64,000 nucleotides of DNA. It comes from GCA-002708315 sp964460905 (GTDB lineage: Bacteria > Bacteroidota > Bacteroidia > Bacteroidales > F082). The translations under genes were made by a program, and so were the position numbers. This document shows positions 24,809 through 34,394 of the stretch, piece by piece. The notes beneath the pieces were generated by a model. That model ran no database searches, was not told the origin of the DNA, and worked only from the letters and a program-made list of their open reading frames with translations. The DNA is taken from contig CAYWRM010000020.1 in the NCBI GenBank assembly GCA_964460905.1, forward strand, positions 1-64,000, given 5' to 3'. Position 1 is the first letter of the stretch; each line of letters starts with the position of its first letter.

Positions 24809-27097
24809 ATGATGAAACTGAAGAAATATATAATGCGATATTTCATACTAACTATAATTATACTTGCTTCATATATTAGCCATGCACAACTTTCAATTAC
24901 AGGAAAAGTAACTGACAAAAGTAATGGTCAGCCATTGATTGGAGTTAATGTTATTGTTGATGAAATTAACATAGGGGCAGTTACTAATATTGATGGTAAC
25001 TATATACTGGACAATATTCCTAAAGGCGAATTAATCATCAAGTTCTCATATATTGGATTCAAAACCAGCTACGAAAAAGTATTTATTTCCGACAAAGCAA
25101 TTTTACTTAATGTTGCCCTGAACATATTAGTTATTGAAGGACAAGAAGTTGTTATTACAGGAAACTTTACCAGCACCCAGCACGATAACACCGTTAAAAT
25201 AAATACAATTAACTCGAAAGAGATATCACAATCATTAGCTCCATCACTAATTGAAACAATTGCCGAAGTACCGGGAGTTGATTTTATTTCAAAAGGTCCG
25301 GGTATTGGGACTCCGGTAATAAGAGGTTTATCGCTCAGTAATATATTATTCTTAAACAATGGTGTGCCCTTACAAAATTATCAATTCTCAGCAAATCATC
25401 CATATATGATTGACGACAATGGCGTAGACCGAATTGAAATAATTAAAGGACCTGCCTCTTTAATATATGGTTCAGGAGCAATAGGGGGCGTTATAAACCT
25501 TATAAGTGAACCAATTGCAAAGGAAGGTACAATTGAAGGGGATGCAAATATTAAATATATTGGAAACACATCAGAAATTGAAGCAAATATTGGGATAAAG
25601 GGAAAAGAAAATGGAATATTCTGGGGATTTCGTGGTGGTATAGTTACAAACAAAGACTACATTCAGGGAGATGGAAATTTTGCTCCAAATACCAGGTTTA
25701 ATAGAAATAACCTAAAAGCAACAGCAGGTATTATCAGGCAAAGAATTTCTTCAAAGATATTATATCAATACAATGATGACAAACTGGGATTAGCTGTAGA
25801 ACCGGCTTTAGCCATCGTAACAACAAATAATCGTAACAATGAAGTTTGGTATCAAAGCCTAAAAAATCATCTGGTTATTTTGCAGAACAAGCTATTCCTG
25901 AACAATATTAAATTTGACCTGGATTTAGCCTATCAAAATAATAACAGACAATTATATGGTTCAGAGTTTACACCGGTTTTCAAACTTGTTGATATGACTC
26001 TTCAAACTTTTTCATATCGATTAAAATCAACTTACTGCATTAATGAAAATGCTAAAATTATTCTGGGTATTCAGGGCATGTTTCAAAACAACAAAAATGG
26101 TGAAGCACCAGATCACGTAATGCCTGATGCCAACTTATGGGAAACATCAGCCTATGGACTGGCACAATATAACTTCGGAGAAAGAATAATACTTGAAGCA
26201 GGATTAAGATACAGCTATAACTATATCAATGTTCCTCTGCAAGAAAAATCAGGCCATGATCATAAAAAAGACCTGTTATCAGATGAAGACCATATTGAAT
26301 TCAACGGTAATTTTAGTAATCTTAGCATGTCGTTAGGCTCAACCATAAATGTTAATGAGCATTTGCTGTTTCGACTCAATGTTGCCTCAGCCTTCAGAAA
26401 CCCAAATATTGCTGAACTAACTCAAGATGGGCTACATGGAACACGATATGAAGTTGGCAACCCTAACCTTGTTACACAACAAAGCACAGAAGTTGATATT
26501 GGAATGCATTTACACACAACTCACACATCTTTCGATATAAGCGCTTTCTATAATAATGTTGAAAATTACATTTACATTGCACCAACTAGTGATACAACCT
26601 CCGATGGCAATATAATTTACATGTACAAACAAACGCCATCAGTACTTTATGGTGGCGAGGCTCAAATTCATCTTCACCCCCATCCAATTCATTGTTTGCA
26701 TATTAAATCTAGCTATTCGTATGTAATTGGAAAACAAAAATCAGGAGAATATTTACCATTCATTCCAGCTCAACGACTAAAATTTGAAATTAGGACAACT
26801 AAAGACAATCTGTCAATATTTAGAAACTTATACTTTATGGGTGGTATAGAAATAGTACTACCACAAAATCAACCATCAGAGTTTGAGAAACCATCACCTG
26901 GTTACAATCTTGTTAACATTGGATTTGGAACAAACATCAAATTTAATAATCAGCTAATTTTATTAAATTTCAATATTTCGAACCTTCTTAATGCTCAATA
27001 CATCGACCACCTGTCAACACTGAGAACCCTAAATATACTTGATATGGGGCGAAGCTTTAATATGAAAATTAGTATTCCATTTGCGGTTATAAATTGA
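24809..27097 (+). CDS. TonB-dependent receptor with CarboxypepD-like N-domain
   Basis: An outer-membrane importer energised by TonB. The start at 24809 gives a signal peptide ending SYISHAQ; a TTG at 24788 is less likely. A carboxypeptidase-regulatory-like domain (LSITGKVTDKSNGQPLIGVNV to about residue 100) precedes the plug (about 110-220, with PGVDFISKGPGIGTPVIRGLS and GPASLIYGSGAIGGVINL). A barrel follows, ending in an aromatic strand. The loop GHDHKKDLLSDEDH near residues 480-495 and HPHPIHCLH near 625 are His-rich, as in receptors for zinc or other transition metals. Metal import is inference. The preceding lipoprotein may assist. Confidence 0.88.
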   Translation: MMKLKKYIMRYFILTIIILASYISHAQLSITGKVTDKSNGQPLIGVNVIVDEINIGAVTNIDGNYILDNIPKGELIIKFSYIGFKTSYEKVFISDKAILLNVALNILVIEGQEVVITGNFTSTQHDNTVKINTINSKEISQSLAPSLIETIAEVPGVDFISKGPGIGTPVIRGLSLSNILFLNNGVPLQNYQFSANHPYMIDDNGVDRIEIIKGPASLIYGSGAIGGVINLISEPIAKEGTIEGDANIKYIGNTSEIEANIGIKGKENGIFWGFRGGIVTNKDYIQGDGNFAPNTRFNRNNLKATAGIIRQRISSKILYQYNDDKLGLAVEPALAIVTTNNRNNEVWYQSLKNHLVILQNKLFLNNIKFDLDLAYQNNNRQLYGSEFTPVFKLVDMTLQTFSYRLKSTYCINENAKIILGIQGMFQNNKNGEAPDHVMPDANLWETSAYGLAQYNFGERIILEAGLRYSYNYINVPLQEKSGHDHKKDLLSDEDHIEFNGNFSNLSMSLGSTINVNEHLLFRLNVASAFRNPNIAELTQDGLHGTRYEVGNPNLVTQQSTEVDIGMHLHTTHTSFDISAFYNNVENYIYIAPTSDTTSDGNIIYMYKQTPSVLYGGEAQIHLHPHPIHCLHIKSSYSYVIGKQKSGEYLPFIPAQRLKFEIRTTKDNLSIFRNLYFMGGIEIVLPQNQPSEFEKPSPGYNLVNIGFGTNIKFNNQLILLNFNISNLLNAQYIDHLSTLRTLNILDMGRSFNMKISIPFAVIN

Positions 27098-27405
27098 CAG
27101 CTTCTCTTGTAACATCCAACCAACTTTAGTGCAAACGTAAAGGATATCACAACCACTTAAATATTGTTTGTTTTATGGATTCTGGCGATGATGTTGCCTT
27201 TGTTTATCGAAAAGCTGATTTTAATATGATATTACCTCTTCCAATTGTGGGTCATTAGTTAAAAAAGGATGAGGGTTCTATTATAAGAATTCAAAATTGA
27301 AAAGAATTCCAAGAATACCTGACATGTAACAGCCTGATTCACTATCATTTTTTATACCAATAAAACTATTCGTATTCGAGCATACAAACGACTTTACTAA
27401 TAATT
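27098..27405. other. Intergenic region without a visible gene
   Basis: About 300 bp between the TonB receptor and the flexirubin-like operon. I see no coding pattern on either strand and no clear hairpin; the right end leads into the promoter at 27406. Confidence 0.5.
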
Positions 27406-27434
27406 TTGTTGTCTTGGATAATTGCTTAATTTTG
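27406..27434 (+). promoter_or_regulatory. Promoter of the flexirubin-like operon
   Basis: TTG (27406-27408) and TAATTTTG (27427-27434) are 18 bases apart. The first ATG of the operon is at 27452. Confidence 0.6.
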
Positions 27435-27451
27435 ACCATAATATTTTTCTT

Positions 27452-28591
27452 ATGGATGAACTTGATTTTGATATAATCAGGCCTTATAATGATACTGAGA
27501 TTCGGGAAGCTATTCCTCGAATAATTGCAGATAGCACCTTCCATCATATGATGGATTACTTATTTACACCCGAAAAAAAAGAACTCATATTAGCTGATTT
27601 AGTAGATGTTAAGAATATAACTGAATTTCAAAGAGTATTTTCTTTGCCTGTAGTGCTATCTATTGTAAATAAAACATCTGACGGTGTTTCCCATTCTGGA
27701 TTTGAAAATCTTAGCAAAGATGAATCTTATATTTACTTAGCCAATCATCGTGATATAGTACTAGACTCTTCAATATTATCTGAAACACATCTCCGAGTTG
27801 GTTTTAAAACAAATCAAGCAACATGGGGCAGTAACTTAATGGTTTCTCCTTTAATTATAGATCTGGGAAAATCTAATCAAATGATTACTGTATTTAGAGA
27901 AGGAAGTCCTAAAGAGCTACTATTAAACTCTCAGCGTTTATCAGCATATATCAGAAAATCAATTACTGGTTTAAATAAATCTGTATGGATTGCACAAAGA
28001 AAAGGCAGGGCAAAAAATGGATTTGACAAAACAGATGTTAGCATCCTCAAAATGCTTACATTATCAGGTGATAAAGACATTAAAAGTAAGTTATTAGAAC
28101 TTAATATTACACCTGTAGCCATGTCTTATGAGTGGGAACCTTGTGATGCCGTTAAAGTTAGAGAAGTTTACCTTTCAAGAGATCACAACTATATTAAAAC
28201 AGAAGATGAAGATTTTAACAGTATTCTTGGTGGATTAACCAGTAATAAAGGCAGGATCCATGTTGCCATGGGAACTCCCATTAATAAAGACTTAGTTAAA
28301 ATCGACAACTCAAATATTAATAATAATGAATTTGTAAGCAAAGTTGCTGAATTAGTTGATATTCAAATTTATACTAATTACAAGTTATGGCCATCTAACT
28401 ATTTAGCTTACGATTTATTAAACAACACATCCAAATTTTCTGAATATTATAATAATAATACAAAAACTATTCTGGAAGAAAGATATAATCGTACAGCAGA
28501 AGTAACACATCACGATAATAAAGATATTCGTGAGTTATTTTTATTGTTATATGCAAACCCGGTAATTAACAAGCTAAAAACATTATCATAG
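27452..28591 (+). CDS. PlsC-like glycerol/lysophospholipid acyltransferase
   Basis: A probable acyltransferase that attaches an acyl or polyene chain to a lipid backbone. The catalytic region IYLANHRDIVLDSSIL carries the His and Asp of the NHRD-type motif. Later motifs include ITVFREGSPKELL and SVWIAQRKGRAKNGFD, typical of the GPAT/PlsC superfamily. The ATG at 27452 follows a good promoter; an in-frame TTG at 27422 lies upstream of the -7 box and is rejected. Acyltransferases of this kind occur in flexirubin and aryl-polyene clusters. Confidence 0.75.
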   Translation: MDELDFDIIRPYNDTEIREAIPRIIADSTFHHMMDYLFTPEKKELILADLVDVKNITEFQRVFSLPVVLSIVNKTSDGVSHSGFENLSKDESYIYLANHRDIVLDSSILSETHLRVGFKTNQATWGSNLMVSPLIIDLGKSNQMITVFREGSPKELLLNSQRLSAYIRKSITGLNKSVWIAQRKGRAKNGFDKTDVSILKMLTLSGDKDIKSKLLELNITPVAMSYEWEPCDAVKVREVYLSRDHNYIKTEDEDFNSILGGLTSNKGRIHVAMGTPINKDLVKIDNSNINNNEFVSKVAELVDIQIYTNYKLWPSNYLAYDLLNNTSKFSEYYNNNTKTILEERYNRTAEVTHHDNKDIRELFLLLYANPVINKLKTLS

Positions 28592-28665
28592 TTATGACAA
28601 TTATAATAACGAAACTATTATTCTGCAGAATTAACAAAATTATTGACCCACAATTTTAATTAAAA

Positions 28666-30207
28666 ATGGTAACTATATCGAAAAAACCACTGCTTACACA
28701 AGATTACCAAAATGTGCTTTTTAATAATGAGAGCATTACAATCGACAAGGAAACATTAAAAAATGTAGAAGAGTGTTTTGATTTTCTATTTGATTTTTCG
28801 AAGAACAAAATAATATACGGTGTAAATACAGGTCTGGGACCTATGGCTCAATATCGAATTGAAGACGAGGACCAACTTGACTTGCAATATAATTTAATTC
28901 GCAGCCATGCAGCTGGATCGGGGCAACCACTTGAGCCTGTTTATGTTCGTGCGGCTATGATATCACGCTTGAAAAGCTTGTCGCTGGGTTATTCAGGAAT
29001 TCACACCGACGCAATTAAGCTCATTTCAGAATTAATTAACAATAACATTATACCATATATTCCTGAACACGGTGGCGTTGGTGCCAGTGGCGATTTAGTA
29101 CAACTATCTCATCTTGCACTTGTACTTATTGGGGAAGGCGAAGCTTATTATAACGGAAAACTTCAATCCGTTAACTCTATTTATTCAGAACTAAATATAG
29201 TTCCGTTAAAAATTAAATTACGAGAGGGGCTTGGCTTAATTAATGGGACATCAGTAATGTCGGGTATCGGTATTGTAAACACCATTCGTGCAAAGCATAT
29301 TATTAACTGGTCGGTTCTTGCATCAGCTATGATTAACGAACTAGTTGAATCATTTGATGATCATTTTTCAGTAGTATTAAACGATGTTAAAAAGCATAAT
29401 GGGCAGCAGATTATTGCCAATGCCATGCGAAAAATTCTTAACGATAGCCAATTAATAAAAAAACGCGACGACCATCTATTTAATGGCAAAATAGAAGAAA
29501 AAATATTCAAACAAAAAATACAGGAATATTACTCATTACGTTGTGTGCCACAGATACTTGGACCCATATGTGATGCTGTTAAAAATGCCGAGAAGGTTCT
29601 TGTGAATGAAGTGAACTCCGTAAATGATAACCCTGTTGTAGATGTTAGTAGTAAAGAAGTTTACCATGGTGGAAATTTTCATGGTGACTATGTTTCGTTC
29701 GAAATGGACAAATTAAAAATTGCAATTACAAAGCTTTCAATGTTAGCTGAAAGACAATTGAACTTTTTGATGAATAATAAGCTAAACGATATACTGCCAC
29801 CATTCGTAAACCTTGGAACACTAGGGCTAAACCTCGGGATGCAAGGTGCTCAATTTACAGCTACTTCAACTGTTGCTGAAAATCAAACCTTATCAAATCC
29901 AATGTACGTTCACAGTATTCCAAATAACAATGATAATCAGGATATTGTAAGTATGGGTACAAATTCTGCATTAATGACTAAAAAAGTAATCGATAATACT
30001 TTTGAGGTACTTGCAATTGAATTCTTGACTATAATCCAAGCTGTTGACTATCTGAAAATTAAAAATAAGCTTGGTAAACAATCTCAATTAATTTATAATG
30101 AACTTCGGAAACTTGTACCGGTTTTTATTGAAGATACACCAAAATACAAAGAAATTGAGTTATTAAAGCAACATCTAATGAAGGCCAGTCCAAGTGTAAT
30201 TAACTAA
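28666..30207 (+). CDS. Tyrosine/histidine ammonia-lyase family, probably tyrosine ammonia-lyase
   Basis: It removes ammonia from an aromatic amino acid, probably giving 4-coumarate as the starter for an aryl polyene. The MIO cofactor forms from Ala-Ser-Gly at 140-142 (GGVGASGDLVQLSHL), and the catalytic tyrosine is in YGVNTGLGPM (Tyr51). From memory it closely resembles the Flavobacterium tyrosine ammonia-lyase of flexirubin synthesis (for example QYNLIRSHAAGSG and SNPMYVHSIPNNNDNQD). The selectivity position in the IRSH segment is Ser-His as in HAL, but in this subfamily that still goes with tyrosine activity. Context (ketosynthase, acyl carrier protein, ketoreductase) also favours a biosynthetic rather than degradative enzyme. 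Confidence 0.85.
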   Translation: MVTISKKPLLTQDYQNVLFNNESITIDKETLKNVEECFDFLFDFSKNKIIYGVNTGLGPMAQYRIEDEDQLDLQYNLIRSHAAGSGQPLEPVYVRAAMISRLKSLSLGYSGIHTDAIKLISELINNNIIPYIPEHGGVGASGDLVQLSHLALVLIGEGEAYYNGKLQSVNSIYSELNIVPLKIKLREGLGLINGTSVMSGIGIVNTIRAKHIINWSVLASAMINELVESFDDHFSVVLNDVKKHNGQQIIANAMRKILNDSQLIKKRDDHLFNGKIEEKIFKQKIQEYYSLRCVPQILGPICDAVKNAEKVLVNEVNSVNDNPVVDVSSKEVYHGGNFHGDYVSFEMDKLKIAITKLSMLAERQLNFLMNNKLNDILPPFVNLGTLGLNLGMQGAQFTATSTVAENQTLSNPMYVHSIPNNNDNQDIVSMGTNSALMTKKVIDNTFEVLAIEFLTIIQAVDYLKIKNKLGKQSQLIYNELRKLVPVFIEDTPKYKEIELLKQHLMKASPSVIN

Positions 30208-30218
30208 ATACTGAAAAA

Positions 30219-30947
30219 ATGAAGTATGCATTAGTAACCGGTGGATCAGGTGGAATAGGTAGCGCAATTTGTTTACAACTTTCACTCATAGGCTTTAATG
30301 TCCTTGTTCACTACAACTCAAATATTATAGCTGCCAATAATACTCTCGATCAAATTAAGATAGATGGAGGCCAGGGTGAGTTAATACAGTTTGATGTTAC
30401 TGATATTAAAGATGTTAATAACAAACTTGATGATTGGAAAGAAAAGCATCCTGACGAATATATATCAGTACTTGTGAATAATGCCGGAACATCAAAAGAT
30501 ATGTTGATGGTATGGATGGAAGAAAATGACTGGAGCAGCGTAATTGACACTAACCTAAATAGTTTTTACTATGTTACCTCGGGGCTTATTAAAGATATGG
30601 TTATAAACAAATGGGGGAGAATTATAAATATTGTCTCCCTTTCAGGAATTAAAGGACTACCCGGTCAAACTAACTATTCAGCTGCTAAAGCTGGTGTTAT
30701 TGGCGCTACAAAATCACTTGCACAGGAGGTAGGACGAAAAAATGTAACTGTAAATGCTGTTGCACCTGGTTATATTGCTACTGAGATGACCAAAGATCTT
30801 GACGAAAAGCAACTTAAAAAACTTATACCAGCTAATCGATTTGGGACTCCAAATGAAGTTGCTGAACTTGTTGCATTTTTAGCCGGTGAAGGAGCCTCTT
30901 ATATTACTGGTGAGGTTATTAATATTAACGGAGGACTTTATACATAA
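30219..30947 (+). CDS. 3-oxoacyl-[acyl-carrier-protein] reductase (FabG-like)
   Basis: A short-chain dehydrogenase that reduces beta-ketoacyl-ACP with NADPH. The cofactor loop TGGSGGIGSAI starts at residue 7, NNAGTS follows, and the catalytic tyrosine and lysine are in NYSAAKAG. The end ASYITGEVININGG is typical of FabG. It starts 11 bp after the ammonia-lyase and ends 5 bp before the ketosynthase, so the three are one transcript. Confidence 0.9.
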   Translation: MKYALVTGGSGGIGSAICLQLSLIGFNVLVHYNSNIIAANNTLDQIKIDGGQGELIQFDVTDIKDVNNKLDDWKEKHPDEYISVLVNNAGTSKDMLMVWMEENDWSSVIDTNLNSFYYVTSGLIKDMVINKWGRIINIVSLSGIKGLPGQTNYSAAKAGVIGATKSLAQEVGRKNVTVNAVAPGYIATEMTKDLDEKQLKKLIPANRFGTPNEVAELVAFLAGEGASYITGEVININGGLYT

Positions 30948-30952
30948 GAAGA

Positions 30953-32170
30953 ATGAACAGGGTTGTAATTACAGGAATGGGCATTTATTCAACAATTGGA
31001 TATAATCTTGACGAGGTTACAAAATCATTGTACGAAGGAAAATCAGGTATACGTTTAGATCCATTGAGAAAAGAACTTGGCTTTAGATCAAGCTTAACAG
31101 GTTATATAGATCGACCTGTATTAAAAGGTGTATTACCCCGAAGAATGAGAGTAGGTTTGGCAGAGCAGGGCGAATACGCATATATTTCAACATTGGAGGC
31201 ACTTAAAAATGCAAACATTGATGAAGATTTTCTTGAAAAAAATGAAGTAGGAATATTTTATGGTAACGATAGTTCAGCCACAGCTGTAATTGAGGCTGCA
31301 GATACATTGCGTAAAAAGAAGAATACCATGATGATAGGCTCAGGATCAATATTCCAGTCTATGAATTCAACTATTACCATGAACCTTGGAGTAATTCTTA
31401 AATTAAAAGGAATTAACTTTACAGTTAGTGGAGCCTGTGCCAGCGGTTCGCATTCCATTGGTATGGGATACATAATGATAAAACAGGGATTACAAGATAC
31501 AATTATTTGCGGTGGTGCACAAGAAATAAATGCGTTTTCAATGTGTAATTTTGATGCGCTCAATGCATTTTCTGTTAGAGAAGATAACCCTACAAAGGCT
31601 TCAAGACCTTTTGATAAAGATAGAGATGGACTGGTTCCAAGTGGAGGCGGTGCAACTGTTATACTTGAAAGCTACGATTCTGCTGTTAGAAGAGGCGCTC
31701 CAATACTTGCCGAAGTAATAGGGTATGGTTTTTCATCAAATGGCGAGCATATTTCTGTTCCAAATGTTGACGGACCCGTAAGGTCTCTTGAAAAAGCTCT
31801 CAAAGACGCTAACCTGAAACCTAAAGATATTGATTATCTAAATGCACATGCAACTTCAACTCCTGTAGGAGACTTAAATGAAGCAAAAGCCATTTTTAAA
31901 GTGTTTGATGAAGGCAGAGTTCCCATTAGCTCTACAAAAGGTATGACTGGTCATGAGATGTGGATGGGCGGCGCAAGTGAAGTAGTTTATTCAATGCTAA
32001 TGGCGCAAAATTCATTTATTGCACCAAACTTAAATCTAGAAAACCCTGATGAGCATTCTGCTAAATTAAATATCATTACTAAACCTACTGAACATAAAAT
32101 TGAAACATTCCTATCAAACTCATTTGGATTTGGAGGCACAAACTCAACTCTTATTATTAAAAAATTATGA
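30953..32170 (+). CDS. Beta-ketoacyl-ACP synthase (FabF/FabB-like)
   Basis: It condenses malonyl-ACP onto the growing chain. The catalytic triad is complete: Cys162 in SGACASGSHSIG, His in NAHATSTPVGD and His in GMTGHEMWMGGASE. The C-terminal NSFGFGGTNS is the usual end motif. At 405 residues it is a stand-alone type II enzyme. Placed between the reductase and the acyl carrier protein, it probably elongates the polyene chain instead of cell fatty acids. Confidence 0.9.
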   Translation: MNRVVITGMGIYSTIGYNLDEVTKSLYEGKSGIRLDPLRKELGFRSSLTGYIDRPVLKGVLPRRMRVGLAEQGEYAYISTLEALKNANIDEDFLEKNEVGIFYGNDSSATAVIEAADTLRKKKNTMMIGSGSIFQSMNSTITMNLGVILKLKGINFTVSGACASGSHSIGMGYIMIKQGLQDTIICGGAQEINAFSMCNFDALNAFSVREDNPTKASRPFDKDRDGLVPSGGGATVILESYDSAVRRGAPILAEVIGYGFSSNGEHISVPNVDGPVRSLEKALKDANLKPKDIDYLNAHATSTPVGDLNEAKAIFKVFDEGRVPISSTKGMTGHEMWMGGASEVVYSMLMAQNSFIAPNLNLENPDEHSAKLNIITKPTEHKIETFLSNSFGFGGTNSTLIIKKL

Positions 32171-32288
32171 TAATTGATATTATTATTATACTTCAAAATA
32201 TTATTTAGCCCATTTCGCATTAATTAACCAATACATTAAAAATTATTATTAATTTTGTATACTTTTATTTTAAAACCATATTAGAATA

Positions 32289-32534
32289 ATGTGCAGAGAG
32301 GAAATTACAGAAAAAGTTAATGAGTTTTTGATTGAGGAGTTTGAGCTCGAAGAGTCACAACTTATAAAAAATGCATTGATGAAAGAAGACCTTGATATAG
32401 AGAGTCTCGATTTTGTTGATATTGCTGTAATTATTGAAAAAGAATTTGGGTTAAAGGTTACCAGTGAAGATATGATAAAAATAATTAAGCTGGAAGATCT
32501 TTACGAATTTATCCTGCATCATTCCAAAAACTAA
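32289..32534 (+). CDS. Acyl carrier protein
   Basis: An 81-residue carrier that holds the growing chain on a phosphopantetheine arm. The attachment serine is Ser39 in LDIESLDFVDIAV; the usual DSL is ESL here. The four-helix pattern (VNEFLIEEF, SLDFVDIAVIIEKEFG, LEDLYEFI) is intact. Its stop overlaps the next ATG by one base (TAATG). A TAATTTTG sequence about 35 bp upstream could provide an extra promoter after the 118-bp gap. Confidence 0.88.
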   Translation: MCREEITEKVNEFLIEEFELEESQLIKNALMKEDLDIESLDFVDIAVIIEKEFGLKVTSEDMIKIIKLEDLYEFILHHSKN

Positions 32535-33442
32535 TGTCATCCTGGAAAGGTAAAACTCGAGGTGGACTAACCGGGTATCGGATTTTCATATTTTTATTAA
32601 AAAACTTTAATTTGCAAGGTGCATATTTGCTGCTTTATTTTGTAGCTATGTATTTTGTGATATTCGTAGCAAAAGCACGAAAACCAATGTATTATTATTT
32701 TAATACAATATTGGGGTTCAACTTTTTCAAAACAGCCTACTACCTCTATATCAATAATTTAACATTTGGCAAAGTCCTTATTGATAAGGTAGCTCTTATG
32801 GCAGGATTTTCCAATAAGTTTACTTTTAGTTTTGATGGTGAAAGTAACTTGCATAATATGGCTAATAATAATGGAGGTTTGATTATTGGAGCTCATATCG
32901 GCAATTGGGAAATAGCAGGACAATTGCTGGACAGAATAAATACACGTGTACATATAGTGATGCTTGATGCCGAACACAAAAAGATAAAAGCCCTGCTTGA
33001 TAATGTAATGACTGAAAAAAAAATGGATATTATAACTATTAAAGATGATATGTCACACCTTTTTCAAATAAAAGAAGCATTACTGAAAAATGAGATAGTG
33101 GCTATTCATGGAGACAGGTTTTTAGAAGGCTCAAAAACTATGACATGCAACTTTCTTGGACATAATGCCGAATTTCCAACAGGCCCGTTCTATATTGCTA
33201 TGAAATATAGTAAGCCTGTAACATTTGTTTCAGCTATTAAAGAAACCAATAAGCACTATCATTTTTTAGCAACAAAACCCAGAGTTTACAATAATTCAAA
33301 TAAAATTTCTGAAAGAGAAAAAATGCTGAAACAAATGCTTGATAAGTATATAAAACAAATAGAAGAAACACTCAGCAAACATCCCGAACAGTGGTTTAAT
33401 TATTATTATTTTTGGGGAGAAGTAAAAAACAAAAGACACTAA
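32534..33442 (+). CDS. LpxL/HtrB-like acyltransferase
   Basis: An inner-membrane lysophospholipid acyltransferase. Hydrophobic helices lie at about 30-50. The catalytic motif is GAHIGNWEIAG (HxxxxE type) near residue 117, followed by VAIHGDRFLEGSKTM and FPTGPFYIAMKYSKPV, as in LpxL/HtrB proteins. Such enzymes are standard members of flexirubin and aryl-polyene clusters, where they are thought to place the product on a lipid. Its start overlaps the acyl carrier protein stop, implying translational coupling. Confidence 0.85.
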   Translation: MSSWKGKTRGGLTGYRIFIFLLKNFNLQGAYLLLYFVAMYFVIFVAKARKPMYYYFNTILGFNFFKTAYYLYINNLTFGKVLIDKVALMAGFSNKFTFSFDGESNLHNMANNNGGLIIGAHIGNWEIAGQLLDRINTRVHIVMLDAEHKKIKALLDNVMTEKKMDIITIKDDMSHLFQIKEALLKNEIVAIHGDRFLEGSKTMTCNFLGHNAEFPTGPFYIAMKYSKPVTFVSAIKETNKHYHFLATKPRVYNNSNKISEREKMLKQMLDKYIKQIEETLSKHPEQWFNYYYFWGEVKNKRH

Positions 33443-33444
33443 AT

Positions 33445-33876
33445 ATGTCGCCACAAAGACACGAAGACACAAAGATGCACAAAGAAAGGTTTAAGCCTAT
33501 ACCGGAAGCATTGGAAAAAATTGGTAAATTAATTATCGATTCAGCATATTCGGTACATATTAATCTGGGCCCAGGATTATTGGAAAAAGTATATGAAGTC
33601 TGTTTTTGTCACGAACTAGAAAAGCGAGGACTAAGTTATAAAAGACAAGTAAGTATCCCAATTGTATATGACAACATCGAATTCAAAGAAGGTTTAAGGC
33701 TTGATGTACTAGTTGAAGATTGTATTATATGTGAACTGAAAGCACTTGAAAATGTTAATCCCGTATGGGAAGCACAAATAATAAGTCATTTAAAACTAAC
33801 CAATAACCGGCTTGGATATTTAATCAACTTTAATGTACCAAGAATAAAAAATGGAATTAGACGATTTGTAAACTAA
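33445..33876 (+). CDS. GxxExxY family protein (PD-(D/E)XK-like)
   Basis: A 143-residue protein of the GxxExxY family, named for the motif seen here as GLLEKVYE. The nuclease-like core follows: LRLDVLVEDCIICELKALENV has the spaced Asp and Glu-x-Lys of PD-(D/E)XK folds. Its activity is not established. Possible starts are 33445 or 33475; the first 10 codons are made of the same sequence as the adjacent 130-bp repeat (ATGTCGCCACAAAGACACGA), and its stop lies where the repeat array begins. It interrupts the polyene operon, so it is probably an insertion that came with the repeat. Confidence 0.8.
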   Translation: MSPQRHEDTKMHKERFKPIPEALEKIGKLIIDSAYSVHINLGPGLLEKVYEVCFCHELEKRGLSYKRQVSIPIVYDNIEFKEGLRLDVLVEDCIICELKALENVNPVWEAQIISHLKLTNNRLGYLINFNVPRIKNGIRRFVN

Positions 33877-34390
33877 CTTAGTGAACCTTTCTGCCTTTGT
33901 GACTTACTGGTAAGAAAAAAAAGACACTTAATATGTTGCCACAAAGACACGAAGACACTAAGATACACGAAAAAAAACCAATTTTAAAGCAATAAAATAC
34001 AAATAACTTAGTGAACCTTTCTGCCTTAGTGACTTAGTGGCAAGANNNNNNNNNNNNNNNNNNNNNNNNNNNNNNNNNNNNNNNNNNNNNNNNNNNNNNN
34101 NNNNNNNNNNNNNNNNNNNNNNNNNNNNNNNNNNNNNNNNNNNNNTACAAATAACTTAGTGAACCTTTCTGCCTTAGTGACTTAGTGGCAAGAAAAAAAA
34201 GACACTAAATATGTCGCCACAAAGACACGAAGACACTAAGATACACGAAGAAAAACCAATTTTAAAGTAATAAAATACAAATAACTTAGTGAACCTTTCT
34301 GCCTTAGTGACTTAGTGGCAAGAAAAAAAAACAATTAGTATGTCGCCACAAAGACACGAAGACACTAAGGTATACAAAGGAAATATTTAG
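33876..34390. repeat. 130-bp tandem repeat array with assembly gap
   Basis: The phrase ACTTAGTGAACC starts at 33876, 34006, 34154 and 34284. Spacing is exactly 130 bp on either side of the gap. Each unit is itself an imperfect palindrome: CTTAGTGACTTAGTGGC on the left and GCCACAAAGACACGAAGACA on the right, joined by an A-run. The last unit is degenerate and runs into the methyltransferase start. The right half of a unit also precedes the GxxExxY gene at 33431-33480. Confidence 0.85.
34046..34145. other. Assembly gap (100 N)
   Basis: A round 100-N run inside the 130-bp array. The phase of the flanking units predicts a missing length of 82 bp plus a multiple of 130, so 100 is a placeholder and the true copy number is unknown. 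Confidence 0.95.
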
Positions 34391-34394
34391 ACAC

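Noticed and set aside
27281..27547. Leftward 88-residue ORF before the polyene operon
   Set aside because: It overlaps the operon promoter and start, with no signal or domain; probably chance.
33412..33444. Extended start of the GxxExxY protein
   Set aside because: It would begin at TTG inside the LpxL-like gene; the ATG at 33445 or 33475 fits the family better.
33876..34390. CRISPR-like array
   Set aside because: The repeat is 130 bp with no variable spacers, units adjoin directly, and no cas genes are present.
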